DNA of 64,000 nt from Vibrio pacinii DSM 19139 (GCF_000711795.1 NZ_JONH01000014.1:1-64000); one strand, 5' to 3'; shown: positions 8,622 to 18,993, numbered from the stretch's first letter. A program made the numbers and translations. Notes: generated by a model from the letters alone, not told the origin.

Positions 8622-9602
8622 CTAAGAGGCTTTGAGTATCTTGGCTTTCAATTTAGCGTTGGTCTTAATTGTCGGCAGGTTATCGTAATATAGCGTGACT
8701 TGATTACGCCCAGTCTGTTTCGAGTAGTACATCGCTTTATCGGCTTGCACTAGCAGCTCTCTTACCGAACACACTTGACCATTCAGTTCAGCGATACCAA
8801 TGCTCACGGTTGGATAAATGATGTGCTCATCAACATGACATGGTGTTGACTCAATGGCGTGGCGAATTCTCTCGGCAATATCGTACGCTTGTATTGCGTT
8901 AATATCGGTTAGTACGATACCAAACTCTTCTCCCCCCAAACGGCCAATATAGTCACTGGCACGGATCATTTTGTGGCAGAGATGAGCGACTTGAGTGATG
9001 ACTTCATCACCAGATAAATGACCAACCTGATCGTTAATCTCTTTAAAGTGGTCGATATCTATCATTAAGCAGGTGAGAGCTTGTGGCTGAGGTTGATTGA
9101 ACGCCCGCTCTAAGTTGATCATAAAGGCGCGACGATTCAATATGCCAGTCAATTCGTCCGTTTCGGCCAGCTTAGTTAATTCGACCTGTTTTAAGTAGCT
9201 TTGGGTGATTTCACGCTCTTGCCACAACACATACTGAGCACCATTAGCAAGCGTAATCGGTTTTAGATTGGCTTCAAACCACTTTTCTTCTTCCCCATCC
9301 CAAGCTTCTAATTGCTTTATCGACATCTGCAATTGATCACAGGCGAGCATCGCATAGTGAAATTGCTGTTTTTGACCGCTAGTGAGTGCTTGCGTTAAGT
9401 GAGTGGTGAACGTGTCTGCTACAGGCTGTGATAACAACTGACGATAGTGATGATTGATGGTTTGGGATTGAGTCAGGCTAGTTGATGAAGAGGCCCCACC
9501 AAAGCCATCGACAATGATTCCTGCGGCATTTACGATCAATAAGCGATCAGGTAGTTCTCTAAGCATCATGCTTAGCCATTCTTCCTTTTGCATATCAATC
9601 AT
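8622..9602 (-). CDS. Diguanylate cyclase with N-terminal sensory (PAS-like) domain
   Basis: 326 residues, no membrane segment. The N-terminal half (about 1-145) looks like a PAS domain (RLLIVNAAGIIVDGFGG). The C-terminal GGDEF domain runs from about residue 150, with the active-site motif GGEEF and the inhibitory I-site RASD five residues before it, so it is expected to make c-di-GMP with product feedback. DIDHFKEINDQVGH carries the metal-binding Asp. It lies alone on the minus strand between zntR and fis. The ligand of the PAS-like domain is unknown. Confidence 0.9.
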   Translation of the reverse strand: MIDMQKEEWLSMMLRELPDRLLIVNAAGIIVDGFGGASSSTSLTQSQTINHHYRQLLSQPVADTFTTHLTQALTSGQKQQFHYAMLACDQLQMSIKQLEAWDGEEEKWFEANLKPITLANGAQYVLWQEREITQSYLKQVELTKLAETDELTGILNRRAFMINLERAFNQPQPQALTCLMIDIDHFKEINDQVGHLSGDEVITQVAHLCHKMIRASDYIGRLGGEEFGIVLTDINAIQAYDIAERIRHAIESTPCHVDEHIIYPTVSIGIAELNGQVCSVRELLVQADKAMYYSKQTGRNQVTLYYDNLPTIKTNAKLKAKILKAS

Positions 9603-9720
9603 ATAGAGCGCTCAAAAATCAGTGTGATTTTTCATTATATCGGTCACTTTTTCATAAGCAATTGCGAGAGATCACAAACTGATGAATTATTGACCTATTA
9701 TCAATATTTCTGATAATAAC

Positions 9721-9751
9721 AAGCCGGGCTCACAAAGTGAGCCCGGCTTTT
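9721..9751. terminator. Terminator of dusB–fis
   Basis: Stem AAGCCGGGCTCAC / GTGAGCCCGGCTT with loop AAA and T/A tracts on both sides, directly downstream of fis. Confidence 0.9.
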
Positions 9752-9774
9752 ATCGATAAGTAACGAATGAACGA

Positions 9775-10071
9775 TTAGTTCATGCCGTATTTCTTAAGTT
9801 TTTTGCGAAGAGTACCGCGGTTGATACCCATCATAGTTGCTGCGCGAGTTTGGTTACCGCGAGTGTATTGCATGATGGTGTCTAGTAGTGGCTGTTCTAC
9901 TTCTGCGAGAACTAATTCGTATAGTTCTGTGACTTCCTGACCGTTCAGTTGAGCCAAGTAGTTTTTAAGAGACGCTTTAACAGAGTCACGTAAAGGCTTC
10001 TGAGTAATCTGGTCTTGTGACGTTACTGTAGTTACTGTTAATGCTTCTGAAGTCAGATTTTGTTCGAACAT
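9775..10071 (-). CDS. fis: Nucleoid protein Fis
   Basis: 98 residues, the standard Fis length. The N-terminal beta-hairpin that contacts recombinases is followed by helices and the C-terminal helix-turn-helix ([26 protein letters not shown]). Fis bends DNA, activates rRNA promoters and is abundant in early growth. It is the distal gene after dusB, 155 nt away, and the terminator at 9721-9751 follows. Confidence 0.97.
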   Translation of the reverse strand: MFEQNLTSEALTVTTVTSQDQITQKPLRDSVKASLKNYLAQLNGQEVTELYELVLAEVEQPLLDTIMQYTRGNQTRAATMMGINRGTLRKKLKKYGMN

Positions 10072-10226
10072 ATTCGGTCTAGCTCTTCTCTTAATTATGA
10101 TGCAACGTTATACCCGTCATATATGTCGTCGCAGCGTGGTTGACTGCGTAAATCTTGCCTAATCAAATAGAATCTCTATCTTCATCGGGCTGAACTTACT
10201 TGTCGCCTAGCTGAAACGCCAACTAT

Positions 10227-11189
10227 TCAGGCTAAATCAAAGTAACCTTCTAATGCCTCAATTTGCAGCTCGGCTGCATCAAGTGCGTTGAAGGTACGGC
10301 GAAACTCACTCGCTTGCTCATGTTCTTTTAAATACCAACCTACGTGCTTACGCGCGATGCGGGGACCTAAGTACTCACCATAAAATTCATGGAGAGCATG
10401 AACGTGACCGAGCAGAATGTCTTTTACTTCCGAATTCGGAAGTTCAGGCATCGTGGTGCCGTTTTCCAAAAAATGCTGGATTTCCTGAAAAATCCACGGA
10501 CGTCCCTGTGCGGGGCGCCCAATCATTAAAGCGTCTGCACCGGTGTACTCCAGTACATGCTTGGCTCTCTCTGGACTATCGATATCACCGTTAGCGATAA
10601 CCGGTATCGAGATTGCCTGCTTGACCGCTTTAATGCTGTCATATTCCGCCTCACCTTTGTACATGCAAGCCTTGGTACGCCCATGGAGCGCTAAAGCTTG
10701 TATGCCGCAGTCTTCGGCTAATTTCGCAATTTGGACGCAGTTTTTATTGTCTGTGTCCCAACCTGTCCGAGTTTTCAATGTCACAGGAACATCGACTGCG
10801 TTCACTACCGCGAGCAGAATCTGTTTAATGATGTCTGGGTGCTGTAGTAATGCAGAGCCGGCAAGCTTCTTGTTCACTTTCTTTGCTGGACAGCCCATGT
10901 TGATATCGATGATTTGCGCACCATTTTCAACACTAAACTGAGCAGCGTCGGCCATCAGCTGTGGATCGGCTCCAGCAATTTGTACCGAGCGAATACCTGA
11001 CTCGCCTTCATGTACCATGCGTTGCTTCGATTTAGACGTTTTCCATAGCTTAGGATTTGACGACATCATTTCACTGACGGCCATTCCTGCACCATAACGG
11101 AGACACAACTCACGGAACGGTCTATCGGTCACACCTGCCATAGGAGCAACGATGAGATTATTCTTTAGTTGGTAATTTCCGATTTTCAA
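10227..11189 (-). CDS. dusB: tRNA-dihydrouridine synthase B
   Basis: An FMN-dependent TIM-barrel enzyme that reduces uridine in the D-loop of tRNA. Key features are [16 protein letters not shown], the [20 protein letters not shown] block with the catalytic Cys, [10 protein letters not shown], and [12 protein letters not shown]. The proposed start is TTG at 11189, which begins [11 protein letters not shown] like E. coli DusB and gives 320 residues. The ATG starts at 11234 and 11225 would add residues with no family match, and they overlap or precede a strong promoter (11224-11252). It lies between prmA and fis in the conserved order. Confidence 0.88.
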   Translation of the reverse strand: MKIGNYQLKNNLIVAPMAGVTDRPFRELCLRYGAGMAVSEMMSSNPKLWKTSKSKQRMVHEGESGIRSVQIAGADPQLMADAAQFSVENGAQIIDINMGCPAKKVNKKLAGSALLQHPDIIKQILLAVVNAVDVPVTLKTRTGWDTDNKNCVQIAKLAEDCGIQALALHGRTKACMYKGEAEYDSIKAVKQAISIPVIANGDIDSPERAKHVLEYTGADALMIGRPAQGRPWIFQEIQHFLENGTTMPELPNSEVKDILLGHVHALHEFYGEYLGPRIARKHVGWYLKEHEQASEFRRTFNALDAAELQIEALEGYFDLA

Positions 11190-11223
11190 AACGTCTTCAC
11201 ACTGTGAACCAGCAAGGGCGCGC

Positions 11224-11252
11224 ATTTTACGCATTTTTTTGCGCCGTGAAAA
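11224..11252 (-). promoter_or_regulatory. Promoter of dusB–fis with GC-rich discriminator
   Basis: On the minus strand the -35 is TTTTCA and the -10 is TAAAAT, with a 17-nt spacer, followed at once by GCGCGCCC. A discriminator of this kind is typical of stringently controlled, growth-rate-regulated promoters such as those of fis and rRNA genes. Transcription would begin near 11217. Confidence 0.65.
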
Positions 11253-11327
11253 GACTAATATTTGAGCATTTACAAATTGTTTTTGTAAAACGCCTAAAAA
11301 TCAGTCAATTAGCTCGCAAAGTCTTGT

Positions 11328-12215
11328 CTAGCCTTGCTTACGACCCGAGATGCGACACCATTCACTCTGCTCTTTGATAGGATCAATGTGAAACGCATCA
11401 CGGTAATAATTAGCAACATCTTCGGCTTGCGTATCGAGCACACCCGACATCGCCAGTTGGCCATTTGGCTTAACTAATGACTGAATGACTGGCGAAAGTT
11501 CACGCAGTGGGCCAGCAAGAATGTTGGCGACCACCACATCAGCGACCAGATTCTGTGGCTGATCTTGGGGAAGGTAAACATTCAGTTGGTCAGCGACGCC
11601 ATTACGTTCGGCATTATCTTTTGAAGCAAGCAATGCTTGAGGATCAATGTCGATGCCGATGACTTTTTCGGCGCCCAGTTTGATCGCAGCGATCGCTAAG
11701 ATGCCAGAGCCGCAACCAAAGTCGATGACGGTTTTACCGCTTAGGTCTAGTTGCTCTAGCCATTCAAGGCATAATGCAGTCGTTGGGTGGGTGCCTGTAC
11801 CAAAGGCTAAGCCAGGGTCGAGCATAACATTGACCGCATCAGGCTCTGGTACATCACGCCAGCTAGGGCATATCCACAGACGCTGACCAAACTTGAGAGG
11901 GTGGAAGTTGTCCATCCACTCGCGTTCCCAATCTTTATCTTCCAACTGCTCGACTTTATAAGCAAAATCCTGAGGCAATAAACCGCTTAGTTTGGTTTGT
12001 TCGATGATGAGGTTGGTATCGGCTTCAGCGTCATACAGCGCAAGAATATCAGTATCGCCCCACAGACGCGTTTCACCAGGCAGAGGCTCGAATACCGGAG
12101 TATCGTGAGCATCAAGAAAGGTGACAGATAACGCCCCTGTCTCTTCCATTAACATATCGCCAATCTGTTCAGCGTTTTGGTTGGTCGCGTTGAGTTTAAT
12201 TTGAATCCAAGGCAT
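11328..12215 (-). CDS. prmA: Ribosomal protein L11 methyltransferase
   Basis: 295 residues, close to E. coli PrmA (293). The N-terminal L11-recognition domain starts [20 protein letters not shown], and the SAM-dependent Rossmann domain carries [20 protein letters not shown] near residues 160-180. [14 protein letters not shown] upstream of it is the family motif. PrmA trimethylates L11 and is dispensable in E. coli. It precedes dusB on the same strand, as in E. coli. Confidence 0.96.
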   Translation of the reverse strand: MPWIQIKLNATNQNAEQIGDMLMEETGALSVTFLDAHDTPVFEPLPGETRLWGDTDILALYDAEADTNLIIEQTKLSGLLPQDFAYKVEQLEDKDWEREWMDNFHPLKFGQRLWICPSWRDVPEPDAVNVMLDPGLAFGTGTHPTTALCLEWLEQLDLSGKTVIDFGCGSGILAIAAIKLGAEKVIGIDIDPQALLASKDNAERNGVADQLNVYLPQDQPQNLVADVVVANILAGPLRELSPVIQSLVKPNGQLAMSGVLDTQAEDVANYYRDAFHIDPIKEQSEWCRISGRKQG

Positions 12216-12310
12216 GGGATTGTGCTCTTACATTGATTAAAGTGAATTGGCGCAGAGTTTAGCAGAATTGTGCAGCTTTTATCGACGAATCGCAGCGGCG
12301 TAAACAAAAA

Positions 12311-12336
12311 ATGCTCACCGAAGTGAGCATTTTATT
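12311..12336. terminator. Terminator of accBC
   Basis: Stem ATGCTCAC / GTGAGCAT. Read on the minus strand it has a stable TTCG loop and a following TTTTTTG tract, placing the end of accC transcription before prmA. Confidence 0.85.
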
Positions 12337-12355
12337 AGCGTAAGTTGAATCTCAA

Positions 12356-13699
12356 TTATTGTAAACCGAGCTTCTTCTCTAGGTAATGAATGTTAGCACC
12401 GCCGTGTTGGAAGTTTTCATCATTCATGATGCTTTCTTGCAAAGTCACGTTAGTTTTGATGCCTTCAATAATCATTTCACCTAGGGCATTCTTCATGCGA
12501 GCAATCGCCACATCACGGTTCTCACCGTAAGTGATCAGCTTACCGATCATCGAGTCGTAATGCGGAGGCACTGTGTAGCCTGCATAGATGTGTGATTCCC
12601 AGCGAACCCCCATGCCACCTGGCGAGTGGAAGCGTTCGATTTTACCTGGTGAAGGTAAGAAACGTTCTGGGTCTTCAGCGTTGATACGACATTCGATGGC
12701 ATGGCCGCGGATCTTGATGTCATCTTGTGTGAATGACAAAGGTTGACCCGCTGCAACGCGCAGTTGTTCTTTGATGAGATCGATACCAGTCACCATTTCG
12801 GTCACTGGGTGCTCAACCTGAATACGCGTGTTCATTTCGATGAAGTAGAACTCACCGTTCTCGTACAAGAACTCAAACGTACCCGCGCCGCGGTAGCCAA
12901 TTTCAAGACAGGCACGCGTACAACGTTCACCGATGTATTTACGCATTTCTTCAGTGATGCCTGGCGCAGGTGCCTCTTCAACAACCTTTTGGTGACGACG
13001 CTGCATTGAGCAGTCACGTTCACCAAGGTGGATGGCTCCGCCTTGACCATCAGCGATGATCTGCACTTCAACGTGACGAGGGTTTTCTAGGAATTTTTCC
13101 ATGTAAACCATATCGTTGTTGAAACAGGCTTTCGCTTCTGCGCGCGTCATTGCGATGGCTTCAACAAGATCTTTTTCGCTGCGTACCACACGCATACCAC
13201 GACCACCACCGCCACCAGAGGCTTTGATGATGACTGGGTAACCGATGCGTTTAGCATGGGCTCTGTTCTTCGTTTCGTCGCCGTCAAGTGGACCATCAGA
13301 GCCAGGTACACAAGGTACGCCCGCTTTTTTCATGGCCGTGATTGCTGACACTTTATCACCCATCATGCGGATGGTGTCTGCTTTCGGGCCGACGAAAATA
13401 AAACCGCTTCGCTCGACTTGCTCAGCAAAGTCAGCGTTTTCGGACAGGAAACCGTAACCAGGGTGGATGGCGACTGCGCCAGTCACTTCTGCCGCTGAAA
13501 TGATGCGCGGAATGTTTAGGTAGCTGTCGATACCACGAGCAGGACCAATACAGATTGCTTCATCAGCAAGCAGTACGTGTTTTAGATCACGGTCAGCGGT
13601 TGAGTGAACCGCGACCGTTTTAATCCCAAGTTCTTTACATGCGCGAAGAATACGAAGTGCAATTTCACCTCGGTTCGCGATGACTAATTTATCTAGCAT
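12356..13699 (-). CDS. accC: Acetyl-CoA carboxylase, biotin carboxylase subunit
   Basis: 447 residues, as in E. coli (449). AccC carboxylates the biotin carried by AccB with ATP and bicarbonate, the first half of malonyl-CoA synthesis. Visible features are [21 protein letters not shown], the ATP-grasp glycine loop [14 protein letters not shown] near residue 160, [21 protein letters not shown], and the active-site [14 protein letters not shown] near 290. The gene starts 15 nt after accB and clearly forms an operon with it. Confidence 0.97.
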   Translation of the reverse strand: MLDKLVIANRGEIALRILRACKELGIKTVAVHSTADRDLKHVLLADEAICIGPARGIDSYLNIPRIISAAEVTGAVAIHPGYGFLSENADFAEQVERSGFIFVGPKADTIRMMGDKVSAITAMKKAGVPCVPGSDGPLDGDETKNRAHAKRIGYPVIIKASGGGGGRGMRVVRSEKDLVEAIAMTRAEAKACFNNDMVYMEKFLENPRHVEVQIIADGQGGAIHLGERDCSMQRRHQKVVEEAPAPGITEEMRKYIGERCTRACLEIGYRGAGTFEFLYENGEFYFIEMNTRIQVEHPVTEMVTGIDLIKEQLRVAAGQPLSFTQDDIKIRGHAIECRINAEDPERFLPSPGKIERFHSPGGMGVRWESHIYAGYTVPPHYDSMIGKLITYGENRDVAIARMKNALGEMIIEGIKTNVTLQESIMNDENFQHGGANIHYLEKKLGLQ

Positions 13700-13714
13700 G
13701 AGAGAGAGCCTCTA

Positions 13715-14164
13715 TTATTCGATAACAACAAGTGGTTGGTCGAATTCAACTGGCTGACCGTCTTCTACTAGGATAGCCGTTACCACGCCTGACTTGTCTG
13801 ATTCAATCTGGTTCATCATTTTCATTGCTTCAACGATACACAGCGTATCGCCAGCTTTAACACTTTGACCCACTTCAATGAAAGATTTCGAATCTGGACT
13901 TGGTGAACGGTAGAAAGTCCCCACCATTGGAGAAAGAACCTGATGACCTGTAGGCGCCGCTGGTGCTGCAGGCTCTACTGCCGCTGGAGCAGCAGGAGCT
14001 GCTGCTGGAGCCGCGACAGGTGCTGGTGCGTAATGAATAGGCGCTGGAGCTGCAGCGCCGTGACGGCTGATGCGCACCGATTCTTCACCTTCAGAAATTT
14101 CTAGCTCAGCAATGCCAGATTCTTCGACTAACTCGATAAGCTTCTTGATTTTACGGATATCCAT
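13715..14164 (-). CDS. accB: Biotin carboxyl carrier protein of acetyl-CoA carboxylase
   Basis: 149 residues. It starts [28 protein letters not shown], has an Ala/Pro-rich flexible linker around residues 50-75, and ends with the biotinyl domain, whose EAMKMMNQ motif holds the biotinylated Lys. The start at 14164 follows a purine-rich GAGAAAGAAAAG; the open frame upstream to 14302 is unrelated to the family and overlaps aroQ. Operon with accC. Confidence 0.97.
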   Translation of the reverse strand: MDIRKIKKLIELVEESGIAELEISEGEESVRISRHGAAAPAPIHYAPAPVAAPAAAPAAPAAVEPAAPAAPTGHQVLSPMVGTFYRSPSPDSKSFIEVGQSVKAGDTLCIVEAMKMMNQIESDKSGVVTAILVEDGQPVEFDQPLVVIE

Positions 14165-14243
14165 CTTTTCTTTCTCTTTTATCTTGTGAATAAGACAGCT
14201 CAATACTGAACTGCAGAGTGTTTCGTACTTTACTGTTGTGCTG

Positions 14244-14693
14244 CTATTGAGCTTGCAGATGTTTAATCGCAGCAGACAGAGCGAATTGGTAACCTTGTGC
14301 ACCTAGACCGCAAATCACCCCTTGTGCCTTATCAGACAGATAAGAGTGATGGCGAAACGGCTCTCGAGCATGCACATTGGATAAATGTACTTCGATAAAT
14401 GGGATAGCAACGCCAAGCAGTGCGTCTCTTAACGCCACACTGGTGTGGGTAAAAGCGGCAGGGTTGATGATGATAAAATCCACCTGGTTGTAGGCGGCAT
14501 GAATCGCTTCGATCAACTCATATTCACGATTAGATTGCAGATGTTTTAGCGTTACACCTGCGTCATGAGCTTGTTCGGTTAATGTGTCGATAATCTGCGC
14601 TAAGGTAGAAGAACCGTAATGTGCCGGTTCACGTAGACCTAATAGGTTTAGATTTGGACCATTTAAGACAAGAATGCGTGAGTTTGCTGTCAT
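14244..14693 (-). CDS. aroQ: Type II 3-dehydroquinate dehydratase
   Basis: 149 residues, the standard size of the dodecameric type II enzyme, which makes 3-dehydroshikimate in the shikimate pathway. The signature [18 protein letters not shown] is at the start with the catalytic Tyr; [19 protein letters not shown] and [24 protein letters not shown] follow with the active-site Asn, His and Arg. It lies 79 nt upstream of accB on the same strand and may be co-transcribed with accBC, an arrangement common in gamma-proteobacteria. Confidence 0.96.
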   Translation of the reverse strand: MTANSRILVLNGPNLNLLGLREPAHYGSSTLAQIIDTLTEQAHDAGVTLKHLQSNREYELIEAIHAAYNQVDFIIINPAAFTHTSVALRDALLGVAIPFIEVHLSNVHAREPFRHHSYLSDKAQGVICGLGAQGYQFALSAAIKHLQAQ

Positions 14694-14951
14694 TGTGCTG
14701 CTATCTTCCTACTTCATGAGATGAATTGGAATATTCCCATATTATCGCGGATTCAGCCTACTAAATTCGGTTGAAAAAGTAGCGAATCTTTGAAATAGAC
14801 CCAGATTATAGCTAATTCAGCGCAAATCGCAGCAATTTACTGGTCTAATCTCCCAGCTTGGCGTCGGAAATTTGCAACCAAGGTAACATTTCGAGTGAGG
14901 ATAAGGGCGAGAATGCGAGCTTGAAGTTTCCCTCAAGCCGCATCAAAGCTG
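14694..14951. other. Intergenic region between the BCCT gene and aroQ
   Basis: 258 nt without a gene. It contains the aroQ promoter area and a weak hairpin (GCTTGA 14919-14924 / TCAAGC 14933-14938) after the BCCT gene. Nothing else is recognised. Confidence 0.4.
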
Positions 14952-16514
14952 TTATTGACAGTAAGTTTGCCCTGATGAAAGAGCTGATGACTTACTGTTT
15001 GAAGGTCGAAAACTTTTGAACAACCAAGTGATAAGGGAGAGATTCATCGCCAGCACAACAAACAGTGCGGGTAATCCGCCGAGTGTGGACATCATTTTGA
15101 TGCCATCAATCCCTGAGAAGGCGGTCATGAACCAAGCAATGAGCGCAATAATGGTTCCCCACAAGATTTTTAGTTTTGACTTTAGTGGACTTGCGTTCTC
15201 TTCTGTTGCTTGTGTCTCTAGGCATAATGACGAAATCGCTTCAGTGTTTGAGTCTGCCGCTGTCACGTAAGCCAGAAATGCAATAAAGATAAACAAACCA
15301 ATCAATAGCGTTGAAGCGGGCAACTGCTCTAACAACCCGAAGACGACCGCACCCTCTCCACTTTGATTCAATAGCGCGTAGAACATGCCATTTTGACTGA
15401 GATCGAGTTCCAAAATCATACCTGAAAAGATGGCCATCCAAATCAGTGAGAAGGAGGCAGGAATAATAATGTTGACCACGATGAATGCTCTTACTGAGTG
15501 TCCTCGCGCTATCTTGCCTAAGAAAAGGGCAACAATAGGAGCCCACGCTAACCAGTTGGCCCAATAAAAGACAGTCCAACTTTTTGCCCAACCATCACTT
15601 GGATCTAAATTGAGAGAGAAGCTACGAGTGACAAACTCAGATGCATAGTCAACCAGTGCATGCGTGCCATTCACAACGATGGTTTTTGTTGGGCCGAATA
15701 AGAATGCAACTAAGGCGATGAGTATAAAAATAGCCGTATTCACCGCAGAGAGTCGCGCGATCCCTTTGTGTAGCCCCGATACCGATGAGGCGACAAAAGA
15801 GACGACAATAAGTGTAATGACAAGACCCAACAATAGTGAGCCGTTAGTAAAGCCAGTCAAATTAGATACGCCGCTCGCGAGTACCAGAGCGCCGGTTCCT
15901 AATGAAGACGCCATCCCCGCAACAAGAGCAAACATTGCAATTGAATCGACAATACCGCCAATACTATGTGAGCAACGGCGGCCTAATATAGGTTGCAGTG
16001 AAGCACTGATCGAGAAACGTTGACTGAGATTATAAAATGCTAAGGCGAATGAAAGAGCTGGAACCGCGTAAATAACAAATGGAGTGAACGTCCAGTGCAT
16101 ATACATGGTCGACAAAGCAAACTCTGCCGCCTCTCTTGATCCTGGGGTTATTGCTAATGAGGTTGGAGGCGAATAAAGGTGAAACAATGGTTCTGCTGTC
16201 GCCCAAAATAACATCCCAGCGGCGGTTGTGGTGCAGATCGTGATCGAGCCCCAGCGCCATTTGCTGAGTAGAGGTTTTGCACCTTCTCCACCGATAACCA
16301 CTTTACCTAGCGGAGAGATAAACACGGCGATACAAGTGATGACCATAAAAAATGCGCCCGCTGAAAACAGCCAGTCAAAGCTATTTAAAATCCAATCATT
16401 GATTATTGTCGTGACTTTTAAGAAACCAGGTAGGTTTAAAAAACTGGCCAGTACGGCGATAACTAATAACATAAAAGGAGGAATAAATACTTTATAGCGT
16501 AATTTACTGTTCAT
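14952..16514 (-). CDS. BCCT-family transporter
   Basis: About 520 residues with twelve predicted membrane segments. The family signature FWATAEPLFHLYSPP lies near residue 105, and the TM8 region reads TVFYWANWLAWAPIVALFLGKIARGHSVRAF. BCCT carriers usually import betaine, choline or carnitine with Na+ or H+. Here the first Trp of the usual YWxWWxxW box is Asn and the early Gly-rich TM3 motif is TTAAG, so the substrate may be unusual. It is divergent from dhaR, and the shared control region has two DhaR-type palindromes. The start ATG 16514 is preferred to TTG 16520. Confidence 0.88.
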   Translation of the reverse strand: MNSKLRYKVFIPPFMLLVIAVLASFLNLPGFLKVTTIINDWILNSFDWLFSAGAFFMVITCIAVFISPLGKVVIGGEGAKPLLSKWRWGSITICTTTAAGMLFWATAEPLFHLYSPPTSLAITPGSREAAEFALSTMYMHWTFTPFVIYAVPALSFALAFYNLSQRFSISASLQPILGRRCSHSIGGIVDSIAMFALVAGMASSLGTGALVLASGVSNLTGFTNGSLLLGLVITLIVVSFVASSVSGLHKGIARLSAVNTAIFILIALVAFLFGPTKTIVVNGTHALVDYASEFVTRSFSLNLDPSDGWAKSWTVFYWANWLAWAPIVALFLGKIARGHSVRAFIVVNIIIPASFSLIWMAIFSGMILELDLSQNGMFYALLNQSGEGAVVFGLLEQLPASTLLIGLFIFIAFLAYVTAADSNTEAISSLCLETQATEENASPLKSKLKILWGTIIALIAWFMTAFSGIDGIKMMSTLGGLPALFVVLAMNLSLITWLFKSFRPSNSKSSALSSGQTYCQ

Positions 16515-17061
16515 GCTCAATTAGACTTATTTTTATATATCATTAACTTAGATGTTTTTCCAAGCAAGTCGAAAGTCATGGTTGGTGTTGATAGTAAGTG
16601 GTCGTTATTGGTTTTGACTTTGATGAAATAACTTGGACAGTGTAGGAGTGCATTTCGCGATAATTTGAACTCTTTATGTCATCGAAAGCATGTCGATAAA
16701 CGCAGCTTTCTCTACTGACCACCTTATCACCAAGCGTCGGTTTGGCTTAGTCTCAATAACCACTAGGGTGCTGAACTTTGAGCGAGATTAGAAAAGGCTG
16801 GTGTTTTAACCATTCTGCTGATAAAAACTATGCTTTTGTCACATTATTTGGTCCTTTTATATATCTTTTGTTTCTAACTGGAACGTAATGGCCTTTTGCT
16901 TGGTTTCATAATGAAACATTTCGAATTGGTTAACCTCACATTTCAATCGAGTATTTTGGCCAGTGATGCTACTCAAGCGGTTAATGTGATTTCGATCAGG
17001 AAAGTTGTTGTCCATTGTTGGTAATTTTCCACAATGATGAACATCAAAATGAAACGTTATC
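16515..17061. promoter_or_regulatory. Divergent control region of the BCCT gene and dhaR
   Basis: 547 nt without a gene. The right half is A+T-rich and carries two palindromes at 16870-16884 and 16903-16917. No classic sigma-54 (-24/-12) promoter with correct spacing was found. Confidence 0.6.
16870..16917. promoter_or_regulatory. Pair of DhaR-type palindromes
   Basis: Box 1 is GTTTCTAACTGGAAC (16870-16884) and box 2 is GTTTCATAATGAAAC (16903-16917), starting 33 nt apart, about three helical turns. The same pair occurs at 20863-20911. They are probable binding sites for the regulator encoded at 17062. Confidence 0.65.
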
Positions 17062-18993
17062 GTGCACTCCTTAGAAGATAGTAAAAGTCGTTGGGAGTTT
17101 TTTCAGAAACACCAATGGGTTTCCCCCGAATTTTCTAACTCTCTTGTTTTTCAGTCTTGGCAGCGCTGCGCAAGATTGATGAATGCTTACGAATGGACAA
17201 AGCCGCACATTGCTTCAGGTTTTACGCTCGCTTCAATGAAACGTCGCTCTGAGTCAATCATTAACTGTTCAATACGTGCTTTGGAAGATAACTACGACCT
17301 TTTAGAAGGGGAAAAGATTGTCCTGTTTGTGACGGACGATAATGGTTGTGTGATGTATGCCATTGGTGATGAAGAGTTAAACCTAAAAATGAAGGAGTTG
17401 GGGATTAAGGAAGGGAGCTTCCTTACTGAAGACAAAATCGGCACCAACGCGGTCAGTTTCTGTATTGAAACGTGCATGCCGAGCGAAGTCATCGGCTATG
17501 AGCACTTCAAACGTGGTCTTCATGATATGTTGACCATTGCCTCTCCGATTATCGATGCTTACGGCAAGCTAATTGGCACGATAGCAATGGTCAGATACGC
17601 CGATACGGCGTGCCGAGATAACGTGATGATAACCTCGTTGTGTGCGAAGGAGGTTGGTTTACAGCTCCATATATTAAGCGAGCAGAAGATTATGAACCGC
17701 CTGTTGTCGGCTCATAATGCCGCACTTGATTATATGGAAGATGGCGTTATCACTTGGGATAGTGAACAAATCATATCTTATGTCAGTCCTCAAGTGGGTA
17801 CCTTACTCAATGTCGATGCAAATACTTTACTCGGTCGTAATATGCTCCGCGCTGTACGATTTTCGCCCGATGTAACTCGGAGTATCGAGCAGGGGGAGAG
17901 TGTTCGTCGTCATCAAACGACGTTCGAAATAGACAACCAATTTGTTGATGCTGTTGTCACCTATCAATTTTCATCTGACGGCACAAACCTGCTTTTCATT
18001 CACCCGGTCGATCATACTAACGTTCTGTATAGGCGCAATGCAGTGAGCGATATTCAACACTCTTTTGACAGCCTTAACTATCATTCGCCTCAAATGCAGC
18101 ATGCCATCTCTGTTGCTCGAAGGCTGCTCGAAGCGCGTGAACCTGTGTTAATTACGGGTGAAGAGGGGGTAGGTAAAGGTCAATTGTCTTTGGTTATGCA
18201 CAATGAAAGTCACTACTGCCGAGGTGACTTTGTCAGTTTCAATTGCAACTCTTTCGAAGCCGATCAGTTAGCCGAGCAACTTCTCGGCGTATGCGAGGGC
18301 GAAGAGCGACCTTCTAAGTTTGAACTGGCAGACAATGGCACGTTGTACATCAGTCATATCGAGTCACTCAGCATGAAACTCCAGCTTGCACTATTAAAGT
18401 TTATTGATAGTGGTTTTGTGACCAGAAGTGATACTCAGCAAAGCATCAAAATCAACCTTCAACTGATTACCAGTTCTTCACAAAATCTCAGGGAGCGGAT
18501 GGAACAAGGCCTATTTTCACGTCAGCTCTATTATGCGCTGTCATCCAATGAGCTGTATATTCCGCCTCTGCGCGAGAGAAGAGAAGACATTGTCAGTTTA
18601 GTCGAGAGGTTCGTTAATCTATTTGAACGACAGCATCATGTTTCAGTGAGTTTTGACCGGGAAATCATGAATTTATTGGTTAACTTCGCATGGAGTGGCA
18701 ATGTCTCACAGCTCAAGAATGTGGTGAATCGTATCTTATTAAACCGTAACCAAGATAAAATTACCGAGCAAGATATTCCCGAGCATATTAAATCCCTCAT
18801 TGATGAGCAGTCTGTGACTCGGGTCGTCAAAACGATGACATTGGAAGAGGTGGAAAAGCGTGCGATTGTTCAGGCTTGGAAAGAGTTTGATGGCAGAATG
18901 CAAGACATGGCCAATGCCTTGGATATCGGTAGAACTACGCTGTGGCGCAAAATAAAAAAATACCAACTGTTGCCACTGTTCGAAGAAAAGTAA
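17062..18993 (+). CDS. dhaR: DhaR-like transcriptional activator
   Basis: 643 residues. It has a GAF-type sensor domain (about 65-215), a PAS domain (about 220-330), an AAA+ domain with Walker A GEEGVGKG near residue 370 and FSRQLYYALSSNELYIPPLRERRE, and a C-terminal Fis-type helix-turn-helix (MANALDIGRTTLWRKIKKY). The AAA+ domain lacks GAFTGA, as in E. coli DhaR, so it probably works with sigma-70 rather than sigma-54. DhaR senses the state of the DHA kinase subunits. The only usable start is GTG 17062, just after an in-frame stop, with a poor ribosome site. Confidence 0.88.
   Translation: MHSLEDSKSRWEFFQKHQWVSPEFSNSLVFQSWQRCARLMNAYEWTKPHIASGFTLASMKRRSESIINCSIRALEDNYDLLEGEKIVLFVTDDNGCVMYAIGDEELNLKMKELGIKEGSFLTEDKIGTNAVSFCIETCMPSEVIGYEHFKRGLHDMLTIASPIIDAYGKLIGTIAMVRYADTACRDNVMITSLCAKEVGLQLHILSEQKIMNRLLSAHNAALDYMEDGVITWDSEQIISYVSPQVGTLLNVDANTLLGRNMLRAVRFSPDVTRSIEQGESVRRHQTTFEIDNQFVDAVVTYQFSSDGTNLLFIHPVDHTNVLYRRNAVSDIQHSFDSLNYHSPQMQHAISVARRLLEAREPVLITGEEGVGKGQLSLVMHNESHYCRGDFVSFNCNSFEADQLAEQLLGVCEGEERPSKFELADNGTLYISHIESLSMKLQLALLKFIDSGFVTRSDTQQSIKINLQLITSSSQNLRERMEQGLFSRQLYYALSSNELYIPPLRERREDIVSLVERFVNLFERQHHVSVSFDREIMNLLVNFAWSGNVSQLKNVVNRILLNRNQDKITEQDIPEHIKSLIDEQSVTRVVKTMTLEEVEKRAIVQAWKEFDGRMQDMANALDIGRTTLWRKIKKYQLLPLFEEK

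Noticed and set aside
16885..16903. Sigma-54 promoter TGGC...TTGC upstream of dhaR
   Set aside because: The distance between GG and GC is six rather than ten bases, and the nearby activator lacks GAFTGA.
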